DNA of 64,000 bases from Pseudorhodobacter sp. PARRP1 (GCA_002256245.1 NKIU01000002.1:310001-374000), one strand, 5' to 3'; positions 1-10,127 are shown, numbered from the stretch's first letter. Notes: generated from the sequence alone by a model not told the origin. Numbers and translations: made by a program.

Positions 1-106
1 GCATCTGCGTGCGGCTGTCCAGCTAGCTTGCGTGATTTAGCGGTTTCATCGCCCCGCAGGTGTCGCTATAGGTCGCACGGTTTTTCCAGAACGCGAAGGA
101 TATGCC

Positions 107-1399
107 GTGGCCAATGTTGTTGTCGTCGGGGCCCAGTGGGGCGACGAAGGTAAGGGGAAAATCGTCGATTGGCTCTCGGAGCGGGCCGATGTGATTGCGC
201 GCTTTCAGGGCGGGCATAATGCCGGGCACACGCTGGTCATTGACGGCAAGGTATATAAGCTAAGCCTGCTGCCCAGCGGCATTGTGCGTGGCGGCAAGCT
301 GAGCGTGATCGGCAATGGCGTGGTGCTGGACCCTTGGCATCTGGTGACAGAGATCGAAAAGCTGCGCGGGCAGGGCGTGGATATCAGCCCCGACAACCTG
401 ATGATCGCCGAGAACGCGCCGCTGATTCTGCCGATCCATGGCGAGTTGGACCGCGCCCGCGAAGGCGCTGTCGGTATCGCCAAGATCGGCACCACCGGGC
501 GCGGTATTGGCCCGGCTTATGAAGATAAAGTCGGGCGCAGGGCTATTCGGGTGGCCGATCTGGCCGACGAATCAACGCTGGAGACGCGGGTGGATCGTTT
601 GATGGGCCACCATGACGCGTTGCGTCGTGGTTTGGGGATCGAGCCGATTGACCGCGCGGCGCTGCTGGAGGCGTTGCGCGCGATTGCGCCGCAGGTGCTG
701 CCCTATGCCAAGCCGGTGTGGAAGGTGTTGACCGAGGCGCGCAAGGCCGGAAAGCGCATCTTGTTCGAGGGCGCGCAGGGGGCTTTGCTGGATATTGATT
801 TCGGGACATATCCGTTTGTGACGTCTTCGAATGTGATCGCGGGGCAGGCGGCGACGGGCACGGGGCTGGGGCCTACGGCGATCGATTTCGTGTTGGGGAT
901 CGTGAAAGCCTATACCACGCGCGTCGGCGAAGGCCCGTTCCCGGCCGAGTTGTTTGACGCCGATGGCGCGCGTCTGGGCGAGCGTGGGCACGAGTTTGGC
1001 ACCGTGACCGGGCGCAAGCGTCGCTGTGGTTGGTTTGATGCGGTGCTGGTGCGCCAGACTTGTGCGACCAGCGGTGTGTCGGGGATTGCGCTGACCAAAC
1101 TGGATGTGCTGGACGGCTTCCCGGTGCTGAAAATCTGCGTCGGCTATGATCTGGACGGCGTGCGGCTGGATTATCTGCCGACCGCTGCCGATCAGCAGGC
1201 GCGGTGCACGCCGATCTATGAGGAAATGGAAGGCTGGTCCGAAAACACCGCCGGCGCGCGGTCTTGGGCCGATCTGCCGGGGGCTGCGATCAAATATGTG
1301 CGCCGGATCGAGGAGTTGATCCAGTGCCCGGTGGCGCTTTTGTCCACCAGCCCCGAGCGGGATGACACGATTCTGGTGACCGATCCCTTTGCGGATTGA
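107..1399 (+). CDS. purA: Adenylosuccinate synthetase
   Basis: Cytosolic enzyme that joins IMP and aspartate, using GTP, to make adenylosuccinate, the first committed step from IMP to AMP. The N-terminal glycine-rich loop [11 protein letters not shown] covers residues 8-18 and contains the catalytic Asp13; His41 lies in GGHNAGHT, and the IMP-binding segment [14 protein letters not shown] follows near residue 130. The length of 430 aa is normal for the family. The start is a GTG at 107, because the nearby ATG at 102 is out of frame; a GAAGGA ribosome-binding site lies just upstream at about 95-100. It stands alone, followed on the same strand by a DUF2842 gene. Identification is secure. Confidence 0.98.
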   Translation: MANVVVVGAQWGDEGKGKIVDWLSERADVIARFQGGHNAGHTLVIDGKVYKLSLLPSGIVRGGKLSVIGNGVVLDPWHLVTEIEKLRGQGVDISPDNLMIAENAPLILPIHGELDRAREGAVGIAKIGTTGRGIGPAYEDKVGRRAIRVADLADESTLETRVDRLMGHHDALRRGLGIEPIDRAALLEALRAIAPQVLPYAKPVWKVLTEARKAGKRILFEGAQGALLDIDFGTYPFVTSSNVIAGQAATGTGLGPTAIDFVLGIVKAYTTRVGEGPFPAELFDADGARLGERGHEFGTVTGRKRRCGWFDAVLVRQTCATSGVSGIALTKLDVLDGFPVLKICVGYDLDGVRLDYLPTAADQQARCTPIYEEMEGWSENTAGARSWADLPGAAIKYVRRIEELIQCPVALLSTSPERDDTILVTDPFAD

Positions 1400-1468
1400 T
1401 CTATCGGCTTAGCTTACACAGCGCCCCTTGCTGCGATGCAGGGGGCGTTTTGGTTTCAGGAGGGTGCG

Positions 1469-1726
1469 ATGGCGCTGAGTTACAAGGCCCGTAAGCGGTG
1501 GTCTTTGCTGATCCTGCTGGTGGGGATGCCGATTTATGTGGTGATTGCGGTCACTCTGATCGACAAAATTGATCGGTTGCCGATCTGGGCCGAGGTTCCG
1601 GCCTATCTGTTGCTGGGGGTGGCGTGGATATTGCCGTTCCGTTCGGTGTTTCTGGGCATCGGGCAGGTGGACCCTGATGCACCCGTTGAGCGGCCCGTTG
1701 ACCAGCTCGTTGATCGGCAAGACTGA
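1469..1726 (+). CDS. DUF2842 family small membrane protein
   Basis: Small inner-membrane protein of 85 aa with no known function. Two hydrophobic segments are visible, about residues 11-32 and 42-62, with a basic N-terminus (SYKARKRW) and an acidic tail. This pattern and the wording of the N-terminus match the DUF2842 family of alphaproteobacteria. An upstream in-frame ATG at 1436 exists, but the ATG at 1469 is preceded at good distance by CAGGAGGG and is chosen. It follows purA by about 70 bp and may be read from the same promoter. It ends just before a strong bidirectional hairpin. Confidence 0.85.
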   Translation: MALSYKARKRWSLLILLVGMPIYVVIAVTLIDKIDRLPIWAEVPAYLLLGVAWILPFRSVFLGIGQVDPDAPVERPVDQLVDRQD

Positions 1727-1736
1727 TCAGATACGA

Positions 1737-1772
1737 AAACAGCCGGAACGTTCCCCAACGTTCCGGCTGTTT
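1737..1772. terminator. Bidirectional intrinsic terminator
   Basis: A perfect 16-bp stem (AAACAGCCGGAACGTT and its complement) closes on a CCCC loop. A-rich on the left and T-rich on the right, it suits both strands. It lies between the convergent DUF2842 gene and the 897-residue acidic protein gene. Confidence 0.85.
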
Positions 1773-1812
1773 CATGGGGCGCGCGTGGCAGCCGCGGCCC
1801 TGTCGGGTTGGC

Positions 1813-4506
1813 TCAGGCGGTAAAGCGAAGTGCTTCAGCCAGCAAGGGCGAATGTTCGGTCATGGCAAATTGGCCACGCTTGACCTTGGCGATGCGGCCC
1901 TGACGCAGCAGAGAGCCGAAGGCGCGCAGGCGGTCTTCGCGGCTGTGATCGGGCTCGTCGATCAGGGTTTCCAACTGGCGCATCACCAGCGGACGGCTGA
2001 AGTTCGGGCGGCCCAGCACTTGCGCGCAATAGACCGCCGAAGCTTCCAGCAACTCGGGCAGGGTGTTGGCGCCCAGCTTTTCGGCGAAATCGGCGAAGTT
2101 CTGGCCGTCGGCAAAGAAATTGCCGTCGTCTTCGGCACTCAGCGTGTCTTCATCCTCGAAATCGTCGGCGTCGCCACCGATCAGGCTGTCTTCATCGGGC
2201 ATCGCCTGCATCGCGGCCATGCTGGCGGCACCGCTGACGCGGCGCGGGCGCACCGGCATCACCACGCGCGGCGCGGCAGGGGGGGCGACGGGCGCGATCA
2301 CGGCAGTTGCGGCGGCGGGCGCGGCTTTGGGGCGGTCGATGCGCTGTTCCGAGACCAGAACCAGCGGCGACAGGCGTTCGGCGTTGGCGGCGGCGCGGGT
2401 TTCGATGCTGTCGGCGGGCTTGGCGCGCACAACGCTTTCCAGATCGTGACGGTAGATGTCCTGACGGTCGGGTTGCGGGCGGCCGGGGTTGGCGGCCTTG
2501 ATCTGGCGCTCAGCCTCGGTTGCGGCGACGGCGGCTTTCAGATGCGAGATCGCAGCGTGACGACGGCGGTTGTCTTCATCGTCCATCACCGAATTTGTTG
2601 CGGCCATCAGGCGGGTGACGGCATCATCATCCGATTGGGTTTCCAGCAGTTTGCGGGCTTCGGCGTGCGGGTCGGCCTCGGCAGCCGCTTCGGGCGCGAC
2701 GCGTGCAGCGTCGGGCGCTTCCGCGTTCAGCAAGGCTGCGACAGCGTCGGCTTCGGGGTTGGCGTCGGCGGGCGCATCGGCGAGGGCCGCTGCAAGGCGG
2801 GCGTCGTCTTCAGCCGCGGTTTCAGCGGCGGCTGTGTCAACCGGGCGCGGCGTGATGGCGCGGACCGGGCGCGTCGGGCGCACCGGGGCGGGTGCGGCGG
2901 GGGCTTCGGCCTCGAGTGCGGCAAGTTCGGCTTGCAGTGCGGCCTCTGCCTCGGGCGAGAGCAGCGAGGTCGCGGCGGCCTGTGCCGGTTCGGCGGCCTC
3001 GGCGCTGGGGGTTTCGACGCTGAGGGCGTCGGGACGGGGGGCGTCGGCGCGACGGATTTTGATGACCCGGGCGCGGGCGCGCTGGATTTTTTCGCCCGGT
3101 TCGCGTGCGGGCTCTGCGTCTTCGGCGGGCGCTTCGGCAGCGGCTACCGGGATTTCGTTTTGCGCGACTTCGTCCTGCGCTTGCGGCGTGATGTCTGAGG
3201 CTGGGGCTGCGGCTGCGGCAGGTGCGGCTTCAAGCGCCGATGCCAGGATGCCGTCGTCGTCTTCGTCACCATAGGTGTCCGAGATGGCGCTGTCCGCAAC
3301 GCCGGTATCGTCGGAAGCAAAAACCTCGGTCTCGGCGATCAGCGGCTGTTCCTGCGGCTTGTCTTGAAGTTCGGCCTCGGCGGGCGCTGCCTGAACGTGA
3401 TCGTTCTCGGCGATCAGGGCGCTGAGGTTGGCCAGCATGTCTGCGTCGGCATCGCTGGCAGCCTCGGCCACCGGATCATGTTCGGGCAGCAGATCGTCAA
3501 GGATTTCGTCGTCATAGTCTTCGGCTGCAAGGTCGTCTTGGCCGAGGAGAGCGGTATCCTCGATCACCGAGTCTTCCTGGGCGATCAGGCTTTCGGGTTC
3601 GGGCAGATCGGCAGCGAAGGCGGCTTGAAGATCAGCGTCTGCTGCGGGCGGCAAGCTGGCGTCGTCGTCAAAGCTGGCGTCTGCGATCAACGGTGCGTCA
3701 AAGCCCGAGTCTGCGTCTGCGTCAAAGCCTGCGTCTGCGTCAAAGCCTGCATCCGCGATCAGCGGGGCATCGAGGGCTGCAAGGTCGGCCAGATCGGCGT
3801 CGTCTGTTTCGGGTTCTGATGCAAGGGCGTGATCAGCGAAGGGTTCGGCTGCGATCAGTGCGGGTTCGGGGGCGACGGGTTGCGCCACTTCCGGCTGAGC
3901 CTCGGCCTCTGCCTCTGGCGCGGTCAGGGCTGCGATATTGACGAGGATGTCGTCGGAATGTTGATCTTCGCTGTAGTCTTCATCGGCCAGCGCGGCGGCT
4001 TCAGCGACGTGATGGATCACCGGAGTGGCTGCGGCTGCATCGGCCACCAACGTGGCTGCGACGGGTGGCGCAGCATCTTGAACCGGAGTTTCTTGAACGG
4101 GTGCGGCCTGAACGGGTGCGGCAACGGGCGCAGCTTGGGCTGCACGCAGCCGCGACAGCCGTTCTGCCACGCTTTCACCATTGCCATCGACGCCTGCACT
4201 GACAGCGACCGATGGGGCCGGTGCGGGTGCGGCAAGTGCCGGGGCTTCGGCGTCACCTGCGCGCAGGATCACGCCGTTGTCTTGAATTTTCGCCTCAACC
4301 CGGCGCTGGATTTCACGCTCGGCAATGCGGTGCAGCATCGCGGCATCGGGGGTGGGGGGTTCGGCGCCAAAGTAGCGGTCTTCGGCGGCGAGATCGCGGA
4401 AGTATTCGGCAATGGCCTTCATGGTGTTGAAGGGCTCGTCGAAACCTTCCAGTGTGCAACTGAAAGTTCCGTAAGATACGGTAAGAATTTTACTTGCACC
4501 GATCAT
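1813..4506 (-). CDS. Large acidic Ala/Glu-rich protein, Rhodobacterales-type, function unknown
   Basis: A protein of 897 aa with three zones. Residues 1-75 ([20 protein letters not shown] onward) look like a folded, conserved head. Roughly residues 80-770 are low complexity, dominated by Ala, Glu, Asp and Pro, with short internal repeats such as [12 protein letters not shown] near residue 255. The last 100 residues are again ordered and end in a basic winged-helix-like stretch ([20 protein letters not shown]). No signal peptide or membrane segment is seen. Similar proteins in this family are sometimes labelled chemotaxis protein CheA by automated pipelines, but I see no histidine-kinase motif that supports that. 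It is divergent from the thiamine pyrophosphokinase gene. An AAAGGCGG ribosome-binding site supports the start. Confidence 0.8.
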   Translation of the reverse strand: MIGASKILTVSYGTFSCTLEGFDEPFNTMKAIAEYFRDLAAEDRYFGAEPPTPDAAMLHRIAEREIQRRVEAKIQDNGVILRAGDAEAPALAAPAPAPSVAVSAGVDGNGESVAERLSRLRAAQAAPVAAPVQAAPVQETPVQDAAPPVAATLVADAAAATPVIHHVAEAAALADEDYSEDQHSDDILVNIAALTAPEAEAEAQPEVAQPVAPEPALIAAEPFADHALASEPETDDADLADLAALDAPLIADAGFDADAGFDADADSGFDAPLIADASFDDDASLPPAADADLQAAFAADLPEPESLIAQEDSVIEDTALLGQDDLAAEDYDDEILDDLLPEHDPVAEAASDADADMLANLSALIAENDHVQAAPAEAELQDKPQEQPLIAETEVFASDDTGVADSAISDTYGDEDDDGILASALEAAPAAAAAPASDITPQAQDEVAQNEIPVAAAEAPAEDAEPAREPGEKIQRARARVIKIRRADAPRPDALSVETPSAEAAEPAQAAATSLLSPEAEAALQAELAALEAEAPAAPAPVRPTRPVRAITPRPVDTAAAETAAEDDARLAAALADAPADANPEADAVAALLNAEAPDAARVAPEAAAEADPHAEARKLLETQSDDDAVTRLMAATNSVMDDEDNRRRHAAISHLKAAVAATEAERQIKAANPGRPQPDRQDIYRHDLESVVRAKPADSIETRAAANAERLSPLVLVSEQRIDRPKAAPAAATAVIAPVAPPAAPRVVMPVRPRRVSGAASMAAMQAMPDEDSLIGGDADDFEDEDTLSAEDDGNFFADGQNFADFAEKLGANTLPELLEASAVYCAQVLGRPNFSRPLVMRQLETLIDEPDHSREDRLRAFGSLLRQGRIAKVKRGQFAMTEHSPLLAEALRFTA

Positions 4507-4655
4507 CGGGATGCCGCCTTTACAAAGTTCACGTCGTCAACCTGAACTGCGCTTTGTTCAATTCCGTGGACAGAACAGGGTAATTTGAAGGATTGATTGT
4601 GTTCACGGCATGGGGTTTGTGCCGCAATTCGAAGAACAGTATCGGGAATATACGG

Positions 4656-5324
4656 GTGATTGTCGACTCAAAGCAGGGGGTAACTTTGGCGGGCGGCGGG
4701 CCTTTCGGCAAGGCAGCGCTTGCGCGCGCATTGCGGTTTGCGCCAAGGATTGTTGGGGCTGATGGCGGGGCGGACCGGCTTTTGGCGCTGGGGGCAGAGC
4801 CTGAGGCGGTGATCGGCGACATGGATTCGATCAGCGATCAGGCGCGCGCGCGGCTGGCGGGGCGGTTGTTTCCGATTGCAGAACAAGTCACCACCGACTT
4901 CGACAAGGCGTTGCGATCCATCCGCGCGCCCTTCGTGCTGGGAATCGGCTTTGCCGGGGCGCGGCTGGATCATGGCCTTGCGGTGCTGAACGCTTTGGTG
5001 CGTGCGCCCGAGCAGCGCTGTCTGGTGCTGTCGCCGCAGGATGTGATCTTTTTGGCCCCGCTTGCGCTGCGGCTCGACCTCCCACTGGGCAGCCGGTTTT
5101 CGCTGTTTCCGATGGCGGCGGTGACGGGGGAAAGCGCGGGCTTGCGCTGGCCGTTGCAAGGCTTGGATTTTGCGCCCGATGCGATGATCGGCACCTCGAA
5201 CGAGGTGTCGGGGCCGGTGGAGATGCGGTTTTCTGTCCGCAAGATGCTGGTGATCCTGCCGATCAGATCTCTGGCGGCAGCATTGCGCGGGCTTGGTGTT
5301 GCGCAGCCCGCTCGCGGTGGATGA
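4656..5324 (+). CDS. thiN: Thiamine pyrophosphokinase
   Basis: Cytosolic kinase that transfers pyrophosphate from ATP to thiamine, giving thiamine diphosphate. The family pattern is clear: LAGGG near the N-terminus, ADGGAD, then GDMDS for Mg-ATP binding, TDFDKAL, and LGIGFAGARLDHGLA in the middle. The start is uncertain. GTG at 4656 gives 222 aa and aligns with usual family N-termini (IVDSKQGVTLAGGG). GTG at 4599 has a better ribosome-binding site (GAAGGA) but adds about 19 unrelated residues. The last 62 bp overlap, tail to tail, the end of the DMT transporter gene on the other strand. No TPP riboswitch was recognised upstream. Confidence 0.9.
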   Translation: MIVDSKQGVTLAGGGPFGKAALARALRFAPRIVGADGGADRLLALGAEPEAVIGDMDSISDQARARLAGRLFPIAEQVTTDFDKALRSIRAPFVLGIGFAGARLDHGLAVLNALVRAPEQRCLVLSPQDVIFLAPLALRLDLPLGSRFSLFPMAAVTGESAGLRWPLQGLDFAPDAMIGTSNEVSGPVEMRFSVRKMLVILPIRSLAAALRGLGVAQPARGG

Positions 5325-6183
5325 CGTAGAGACCGGAGGCCACGATGATTGCGATGCCTGCCCAGGTGAGCGGGTTCGGGAAATCGCCGAACACAAGGTA
5401 GCCCAAAGTGACGGCGGTGACGATTTCGAGATAGTGCAGCGGCGCAAGGGTAGAGGCGGGCGCGTATTTCAGCGCGACGGTCATGCACATATGGCTGGCT
5501 GCCGCCCAGAAGCCGACGCCGAACAGCCAGAGCCAGTTCAGCCCCTGCGGGGTGACGGGGTCAAGCTCGGCAATGCCGGTGCCGTTGGCCCAAAGCATGA
5601 TCGGCAGGCAGATGACGCTTCCGGCGATGGAGGTGTGCAACTGCTGGGTGACCGGGTGCATGCCGGTGGCGATGGCGTGGGTGATCAGCATGTAGAAGGC
5701 AAAGCAGAACGCCGAGATCAGCGGGTAAAGGGCGGCGGTGCCGTAGTGGGTGAGCGAGGGTTGGATCACCAGCAAAGCCCCGGCAAAGCCTACGACCGAG
5801 GCCATGATGCGGCGCGGGCCGACGGGGTTGCCGAACAAGAGTTTGCCCAGGATCAGCAGGATGAACGGCTCGATGAACACGATGGCCAAAGCGTCGGCGA
5901 TGGGCATGACCTGCACGCCTGCGACAAAGCCGTAGGTCGAGGCGATCAGGAACAGCGCGCGCAGGGTGATCAGCGCGGCCGTTTTGCCGGGGATGCGCAA
6001 GGGCAGCCGCATCAGCAGCGCGATGGGCAGCATCAAAGCACCTTGGACCAGAAAGCGCGCGGTGGTGATCTGGCCGACCGGGATGGTTGCCGTTGCCAGC
6101 TTGGATGCGGTGTCAAGCAGCGGGGCCAGCACGCAGAAGGCGAGCATCAGCAGGATGCCGGGCAGGATACGGTCTTGGGTCAT
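5263..6183 (-). CDS. DMT family transporter, EamA domain pair
   Basis: Inner-membrane drug/metabolite transporter-superfamily protein of 306 aa, likely an exporter of amino acids or other small metabolites; the substrate cannot be told from sequence. The protein consists almost entirely of hydrophobic helices, compatible with ten membrane spans arranged as two EamA repeats (about residues 10-140 and 150-285). Each repeat ends in the glycine-rich pattern seen in this family, for example ASVVGFAGALLVI and AGIAIIVASGLYVI. The C-terminus is cytosolic and basic. It converges on the thiN gene with an overlap of 62 bp, so the two transcripts are antisense to each other at their 3' ends. Confidence 0.9.
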   Translation of the reverse strand: MTQDRILPGILLMLAFCVLAPLLDTASKLATATIPVGQITTARFLVQGALMLPIALLMRLPLRIPGKTAALITLRALFLIASTYGFVAGVQVMPIADALAIVFIEPFILLILGKLLFGNPVGPRRIMASVVGFAGALLVIQPSLTHYGTAALYPLISAFCFAFYMLITHAIATGMHPVTQQLHTSIAGSVICLPIMLWANGTGIAELDPVTPQGLNWLWLFGVGFWAAASHMCMTVALKYAPASTLAPLHYLEIVTAVTLGYLVFGDFPNPLTWAGIAIIVASGLYVIHRERAAQHQARAMLPPEI

Positions 6184-6248
6184 GCCCTATGGCTAGCGGG
6201 GCGGCGGGGGCGTGTCAGGTCTGAAAGCGACCTTGTGCGGTGGTGGTG

Positions 6249-6285
6249 GAGCCTCCGGCGGGGATATTTGGGCAGAGAGGATGAA
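6249..6285 (+). repeat. Intergenic repeat family 1, copy A
   Basis: Contains the core GCCTCCGGCGGGGATATTT at 6251-6269, followed by GGGCAGAGAGGATGAA. The same core occurs near 8613, 8652, 35555, 35594, 59497 and in decayed form near 61087. Here it is a single arm without an inverted partner. It lies in the 266-bp gap between the DMT transporter start and the sdaA terminator. Confidence 0.85.
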
Positions 6286-6401
6286 CCAAGGGCGGAAAGT
6301 TGCGGTTGGCCGCAGGAGTGGGGGGCTTTGGCGGGGATGATTGCGCGCAGAGGATGGAAGGGGGTGGGAAAAATTTTAGTAAAATTGACTTGGTTTGGTC
6401 G

Positions 6402-6431
6402 GCTGTGGCCCGGCGCAGGGCGGGCCACAGC
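6402..6431 (-). terminator. Probable sdaA terminator hairpin
   Basis: An 11-bp perfect stem (GCTGTGGCCCG and its complement) with an 8-nt loop, 18 bp beyond the sdaA stop codon on the minus strand. It is followed on that strand by an AT-rich stretch but not by an immediate T run, so termination strength is uncertain. Confidence 0.65.
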
Positions 6432-6449
6432 ATGAGGGTTTTGCGCGGA

Positions 6450-7829
6450 TCAGCAGTTCGGCACGTTGACGGCGAGGCCGCCGAGCGAGGTTTCCTTGTA
6501 TTTCTCGTGCATGTCATGGCCGGTCTGGCGCATGGTTTCGATGCAGACATCGAGGGACACCAGATGCTCGCCATCGCCGCGCAGCGCGAGGCTTGCGGCC
6601 GAGACGGCTTTGATCGCCCCCAGACCGTTACGCTCGATACAGGGCACCTGGACGAGGCCCGCGACCGGATCGCAGGTCATGCCAAGGTGGTGTTCAAGCG
6701 CGATTTCAGCGGCGTTTTCCACCTGCATCACCGTGCCGCCCAGCACGGCGGCCAAGGCTGCGGCGGACATCGCGGCGGCAGAGCCGACCTCGGCCTGACA
6801 GCCGCATTCCGCGCCCGAAATGCTGGCGTTGTGTTTGCACAAGCCGCCGATGGCCGAGGCGGTGAGCAGGAAATCGGCGATCTTTTGAGTGGACGCGCCG
6901 GGAACGTGATCAAGATAATAGCGCAAGACCGCGGGCAACACGCCCGCCGCGCCATTGGTGGGGGCGGTGACAACCTGCCCACCCGCGGCGTTTTCCTCGT
7001 TCACCGCCATCGCATAGAGCGACATCCAGTCGTTGATGGTGTGCGGCGCGGTCATGTTCAACCCGCGCTCGGCCAGCAGCGCGTCGTGGATGCCTTTGGC
7101 ACGGCGGCGCACTTTCAGGCCACCGGGCAGGATGCCGGTGCCTTCCATGCCGCGCGAGATGCAATCGTTCATCACCTGCCACAGCCGGGCGATGCCTTGG
7201 TCAATCTCGGCCTTGGTGCGGAATTTCAGCTCGTTTGCCAGCTTCATCTGCGCGATGGACAGGCCCGAGGTTTTCGCCATTGCCAGCATTTCATCAGCGG
7301 TCTCAAACGGATAGGGCACGTCGGCCTTGGCTTTGGATTTGCCCGCGCCCGCCTCGGTCAACTCTGCCGCCGTCAGCACAAAGCCGCCGCCGATCGAGTA
7401 ATAGGTTTCCTGCAAGATCACGTCGCCTTGCGCGTCGGTGGCGCGCAGGATCATGCCATTGGCGTGGCCGGGCAGGGCGGGGCCGTAGTCAAAGGTCAGA
7501 TCGGCTTTCGGGTTGAATTGCAACGGCGGCAGACCATCGGCGTGGATGGTGTGGGTGTCATGGATGGCGGCGAGGGTGGTTTCGGCCTTGGCCGCGTCAT
7601 AGGTGGCCGGGTGAAAGCCTGCGAGGCCAAGGATCGTGGCGCGGTCGGTGGCGTGGCCGATGCCGGTAAAGGCAAGGCTGCCGTGCAGCGAGGCTTTCAC
7701 CCCGCCGAATTTGAACGGCGAGGCCCGCATCAGATCCAGAAAGCGGGCGGCTGCGACCATCGGGCCCATGGTGTGCGACGAGGACGGGCCGACGCCGACC
7801 TTGAACATGTCGAAGACAGACAGAAACAT
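6450..7829 (-). CDS. sdaA: L-serine ammonia-lyase (L-serine dehydratase), single chain
   Basis: Iron-sulfur enzyme that deaminates L-serine to pyruvate and ammonia. At 459 aa it is the one-chain form, with the beta domain first and the alpha domain second. The beta domain carries SSSHTMGPM near residue 15. The alpha domain has the cysteine-bearing segments [18 protein letters not shown]-like and [12 protein letters not shown] expected to ligate the [4Fe-4S] cluster (in this protein [17 protein letters not shown] and [12 protein letters not shown]). It lies 12 bp behind a GST-like gene, so the two are probably co-transcribed. A strong hairpin follows the stop codon. There is no sign of damage. 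Confidence 0.96.
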   Translation of the reverse strand: MFLSVFDMFKVGVGPSSSHTMGPMVAAARFLDLMRASPFKFGGVKASLHGSLAFTGIGHATDRATILGLAGFHPATYDAAKAETTLAAIHDTHTIHADGLPPLQFNPKADLTFDYGPALPGHANGMILRATDAQGDVILQETYYSIGGGFVLTAAELTEAGAGKSKAKADVPYPFETADEMLAMAKTSGLSIAQMKLANELKFRTKAEIDQGIARLWQVMNDCISRGMEGTGILPGGLKVRRRAKGIHDALLAERGLNMTAPHTINDWMSLYAMAVNEENAAGGQVVTAPTNGAAGVLPAVLRYYLDHVPGASTQKIADFLLTASAIGGLCKHNASISGAECGCQAEVGSAAAMSAAALAAVLGGTVMQVENAAEIALEHHLGMTCDPVAGLVQVPCIERNGLGAIKAVSAASLALRGDGEHLVSLDVCIETMRQTGHDMHEKYKETSLGGLAVNVPNC

Positions 7830-7841
7830 GCGGGGGTCCGA

Positions 7842-8480
7842 TCAGTAGGGGTTGGAAAACAGCGTGAGGGCGAGGCCTTCGGCCTGCGCGCAGGCCTGCG
7901 CTGCCGGGCGCGCTTCAAGCGCCAGCAGGATCTTGTGCAGGAAAGGGTAGTTGGTTGCGGGGCAGGGCTCGGCCAGCCAGCGCATCAGCACGGCGACGTA
8001 GTAGCCAAGGATCGAGGGTTTGGTCGAAAGCCAGTCGGGGGCATCCAGCGCCACCATGTTTTCCAGCGTGGCCAGCAGCGCCTGCAGCTGTGCGGCGGCC
8101 ACGGCTTTGACGGCGGCGGCGTTCTCGGGGCCTGCCAAGCGTTCGGGATAGTAGTAATTCATCGCCACCGGATGCAGGTTGTTCGAGGTGAAGAACAACC
8201 ATGTCAGAAACGGCCCACGCTCGGGCGTGTTGGGGGCGGGGGCAAGTTGGCCGGTGATTTCGGACAGATGCAGCAGGATCGCTGCGGTTTCAAACAGCGT
8301 CGCATCGCCGGTTTGCAGGGCGGGGATTTTGCCCAACGGATGCAGTTTGCGGTAAGCCGGGCTGTCAAGCGCGCCGCCTGCGCGGTCGATGGCTGCGATC
8401 TGGTAGGGCAGGCCTAACTCCTCCAGCACCAGCCGGACGATCAGGGCAGCCGAGTCGGGGGTGTGGTGCAGGATATACAT
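7842..8480 (-). CDS. Glutathione S-transferase family protein
   Basis: Cytosolic protein of 212 aa with the two-domain GST layout. The N-terminal thioredoxin-like half runs from MYILHHTPDSAALIVRL to about residue 78 and includes LHPLGKIPAL, with the cis-Pro for glutathione binding, and the ETAAILLHL helix that supplies the Glu-Ser/Thr-type contact. The rest is the helical C-terminal domain. Substrate unknown. The start at 8480 is preferred over the longer ORF because GGAGAGCGCA precedes it at normal spacing and the protein then begins directly with the first beta strand. It is upstream of sdaA, with a 12-bp gap. Confidence 0.9.
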   Translation of the reverse strand: MYILHHTPDSAALIVRLVLEELGLPYQIAAIDRAGGALDSPAYRKLHPLGKIPALQTGDATLFETAAILLHLSEITGQLAPAPNTPERGPFLTWLFFTSNNLHPVAMNYYYPERLAGPENAAAVKAVAAAQLQALLATLENMVALDAPDWLSTKPSILGYYVAVLMRWLAEPCPATNYPFLHKILLALEARPAAQACAQAEGLALTLFSNPY

Positions 8481-8783
8481 TGCGCTCTCCATGTGTCGCG
8501 GCAGTATGGCGCAAGGTGGCGCGGATACCATGCGAAAACCGACACTATTTGGTGCGCAGCGGCGCTGCGTGTTGGCGGGCTGAGGGAAAATGCCGTGGTT
8601 TCACCTGTTCTCAAATATCCCCGCCGGAGGCTTCCGACATAGGCCGCAGGAGCCTCCGGCGGGGATATTTGAGAACAGGTGAAATTGCTGTCGGCGGCCA
8701 AGACCCGCCATGCTCAAAATGAGGGGCGACGCCGCCGGGGCGGGACGCAAATTTTAGTCTTGTTTGAGTGGTTTTTCTTGCCG
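8481..8783. other. Intergenic region without genes, 303 bp
   Basis: Between the mntH-like gene and the GST gene, both on the minus strand. It holds the large inverted repeat at 8599-8684 and, at 8749-8758, an AAATTTTAGT string that also occurs downstream of copy A at about 6371. No convincing ORF was seen. Confidence 0.7.
8599..8684. repeat. Intergenic repeat family 1, copies B and C as a 34-bp inverted repeat
   Basis: Two copies of the family-1 core face each other. Arms at 8599-8632 and 8651-8684 are perfectly complementary over 34 bp, with an 18-nt loop. The RNA of either strand could fold into one long hairpin. It lies about 100 bp after the stop codon of the Nramp transporter gene and may end or protect that transcript. 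Confidence 0.9.
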
Positions 8784-10112
8784 TCAGCCGATGAAATCCC
8801 AAAGCAGTTTCAGGTTCAGCGCGATGATCACCGCCGCAATCAGGACGGCCAGCGCCACCAGCCAGCGCGGGGCGGCGAGCGCGCCCATCTTGGCGCGGTT
8901 GGCGGTGAACATCACCAAGGGGACAACGGCGAAGGACAGTTGCAGCGACAGGACCACTTGGGTGAGGATCAGCAACCGACCGGTGCCGGCGCTGCCGTAG
9001 TAGAGGGTGACGCCTGCGGCGGGGATGATCGCGATGGCGCGGGTGATCAGGCGGCGCAGCCAGGGGGCCAGGCGGAATTGCAGGAAGCCTTCCATCACCG
9101 CCTGGCCCGCGAGGGTGGCGGTGACGGTGGAGTTCAAACCGCAAGCCAGCAGGGCGATGGCGAACAGCGAGGGGGCTATGCCAGAGCCGAGCAGGGGGCC
9201 GAGCAGTTGGTGGGCGTCGCCGAGTTCTGCGACCTCGGTCTGGCCGGTGGCATGGAACGAGGCGGCGGCAAGGATCAGGATGGAGGCGTTGATCAGCAGC
9301 GCGAAGGTCAGCGCCACGGTGCTGTCGATGGTGGCGAATTTCAACGCCTCGCGCTTTTCCGCGATGCTGTCGCCGTAGTCGCGGGTTTGCACGATGGCGG
9401 AGTGCAGGTAGAGGTTGTGCGGCATCACCGTTGCGCCAAGGATACCAAGAGCGAGGTAGAGCATTTCGGGGTTGCGCAGGATCTCGGTCGTTGGGGCGAA
9501 GCCTTTGATTACGCCTGCCCAATCGGGATCGGCCATGGCGATTTGCAGCCCGAAGCACAGCGCGATCACCCCCAGCAGGGTGATGATGAACGCCTCAAGC
9601 CAGCGAAAGCCCTTGGTTTGCAGCCACAGGATCAGGAACACATCCAGCGCGGTGATCAGCACGCCGAATTCCAGCGGGATGCCGAACAGCAGGTTCAGGC
9701 CGATGGCGGTGCCGATCACCTCGGCGATGTCGGTGGCGATGATGGCGATTTCGGCCGCCAGCCACAAAGGGATGCTGATGTAGCGCGGGTAGGCGTCGCG
9801 GCAGGCTTGCGCCAGATCGCGGCCCGAAGCGATGGCGAGGCGGGCGCAGAGCGATTGCAGCACAATCGCCATCAGGTTCGAGATCAGCGCCACCACCAGC
9901 AGCGTGTAGCCGAATTTCGAGCCTCCGGCCAATGAAGTCGCCCAGTTGCCGGGGTCCATATAGCCCACCGCCACCATATAGCCCGGCCCAAGGAAGGCGG
10001 CGAAGCGGCGCCATGTGCCCTTCGGCAGGCTGACAGAGCGATGCACATCGGCGAGGGCTGCGTCTCCGCGGGGTTGCTTCCAGTTGGTGGACAGATCGAA
10101 GGGCGAGGGCAT
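8784..10112 (-). CDS. mntH: Nramp family divalent metal transporter (Mn2+/Fe2+, MntH-like)
   Basis: Proton-coupled importer of Mn2+ and other divalent metals in the inner membrane. The protein of 442 aa has 11 hydrophobic helices in prospect. The two metal-binding unwound helices are intact: YMDPGNWAT (DPGN motif, helix 1) and MPHNLYLHS (MPH motif, helix 6). The longest ORF begins at 10157, but the ATG at 10112 is chosen because a Fur/Mur-type operator (10128-10144) would otherwise sit inside the coding region. It is divergent from rpiA. The name is by family; whether Mn or Fe is preferred cannot be read from the sequence. Confidence 0.92.
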   Translation of the reverse strand: MPSPFDLSTNWKQPRGDAALADVHRSVSLPKGTWRRFAAFLGPGYMVAVGYMDPGNWATSLAGGSKFGYTLLVVALISNLMAIVLQSLCARLAIASGRDLAQACRDAYPRYISIPLWLAAEIAIIATDIAEVIGTAIGLNLLFGIPLEFGVLITALDVFLILWLQTKGFRWLEAFIITLLGVIALCFGLQIAMADPDWAGVIKGFAPTTEILRNPEMLYLALGILGATVMPHNLYLHSAIVQTRDYGDSIAEKREALKFATIDSTVALTFALLINASILILAAASFHATGQTEVAELGDAHQLLGPLLGSGIAPSLFAIALLACGLNSTVTATLAGQAVMEGFLQFRLAPWLRRLITRAIAIIPAAGVTLYYGSAGTGRLLILTQVVLSLQLSFAVVPLVMFTANRAKMGALAAPRWLVALAVLIAAVIIALNLKLLWDFIG

Positions 10113-10127
10113 GGTGGCTTTCTGATA

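Noticed and set aside
1-106. End of an upstream gene or a purA promoter
   Set aside because: No frame with recognisable protein ends here and no clear -35/-10 pair was found in the 106 bp available.
1774-3198. Long open frame of 474 codons on the plus strand opposite the acidic protein gene
   Set aside because: It is Gly/Arg/Cys-rich without family motifs, arises from the antisense of Ala/Glu/Pro codons and lacks a ribosome-binding site. The minus-strand gene has conserved ends and explains the region.
4507-4655. TPP riboswitch before the thiamine pyrophosphokinase gene
   Set aside because: The short leader has no recognisable THI-box sequence such as the CTGAGA motif.
6300-8417. Open frame of 705 codons on the plus strand
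   Set aside because: It is fully antisense to sdaA and the GST gene and has the His/Gly/Arg-rich composition of shadow frames in GC-rich DNA.
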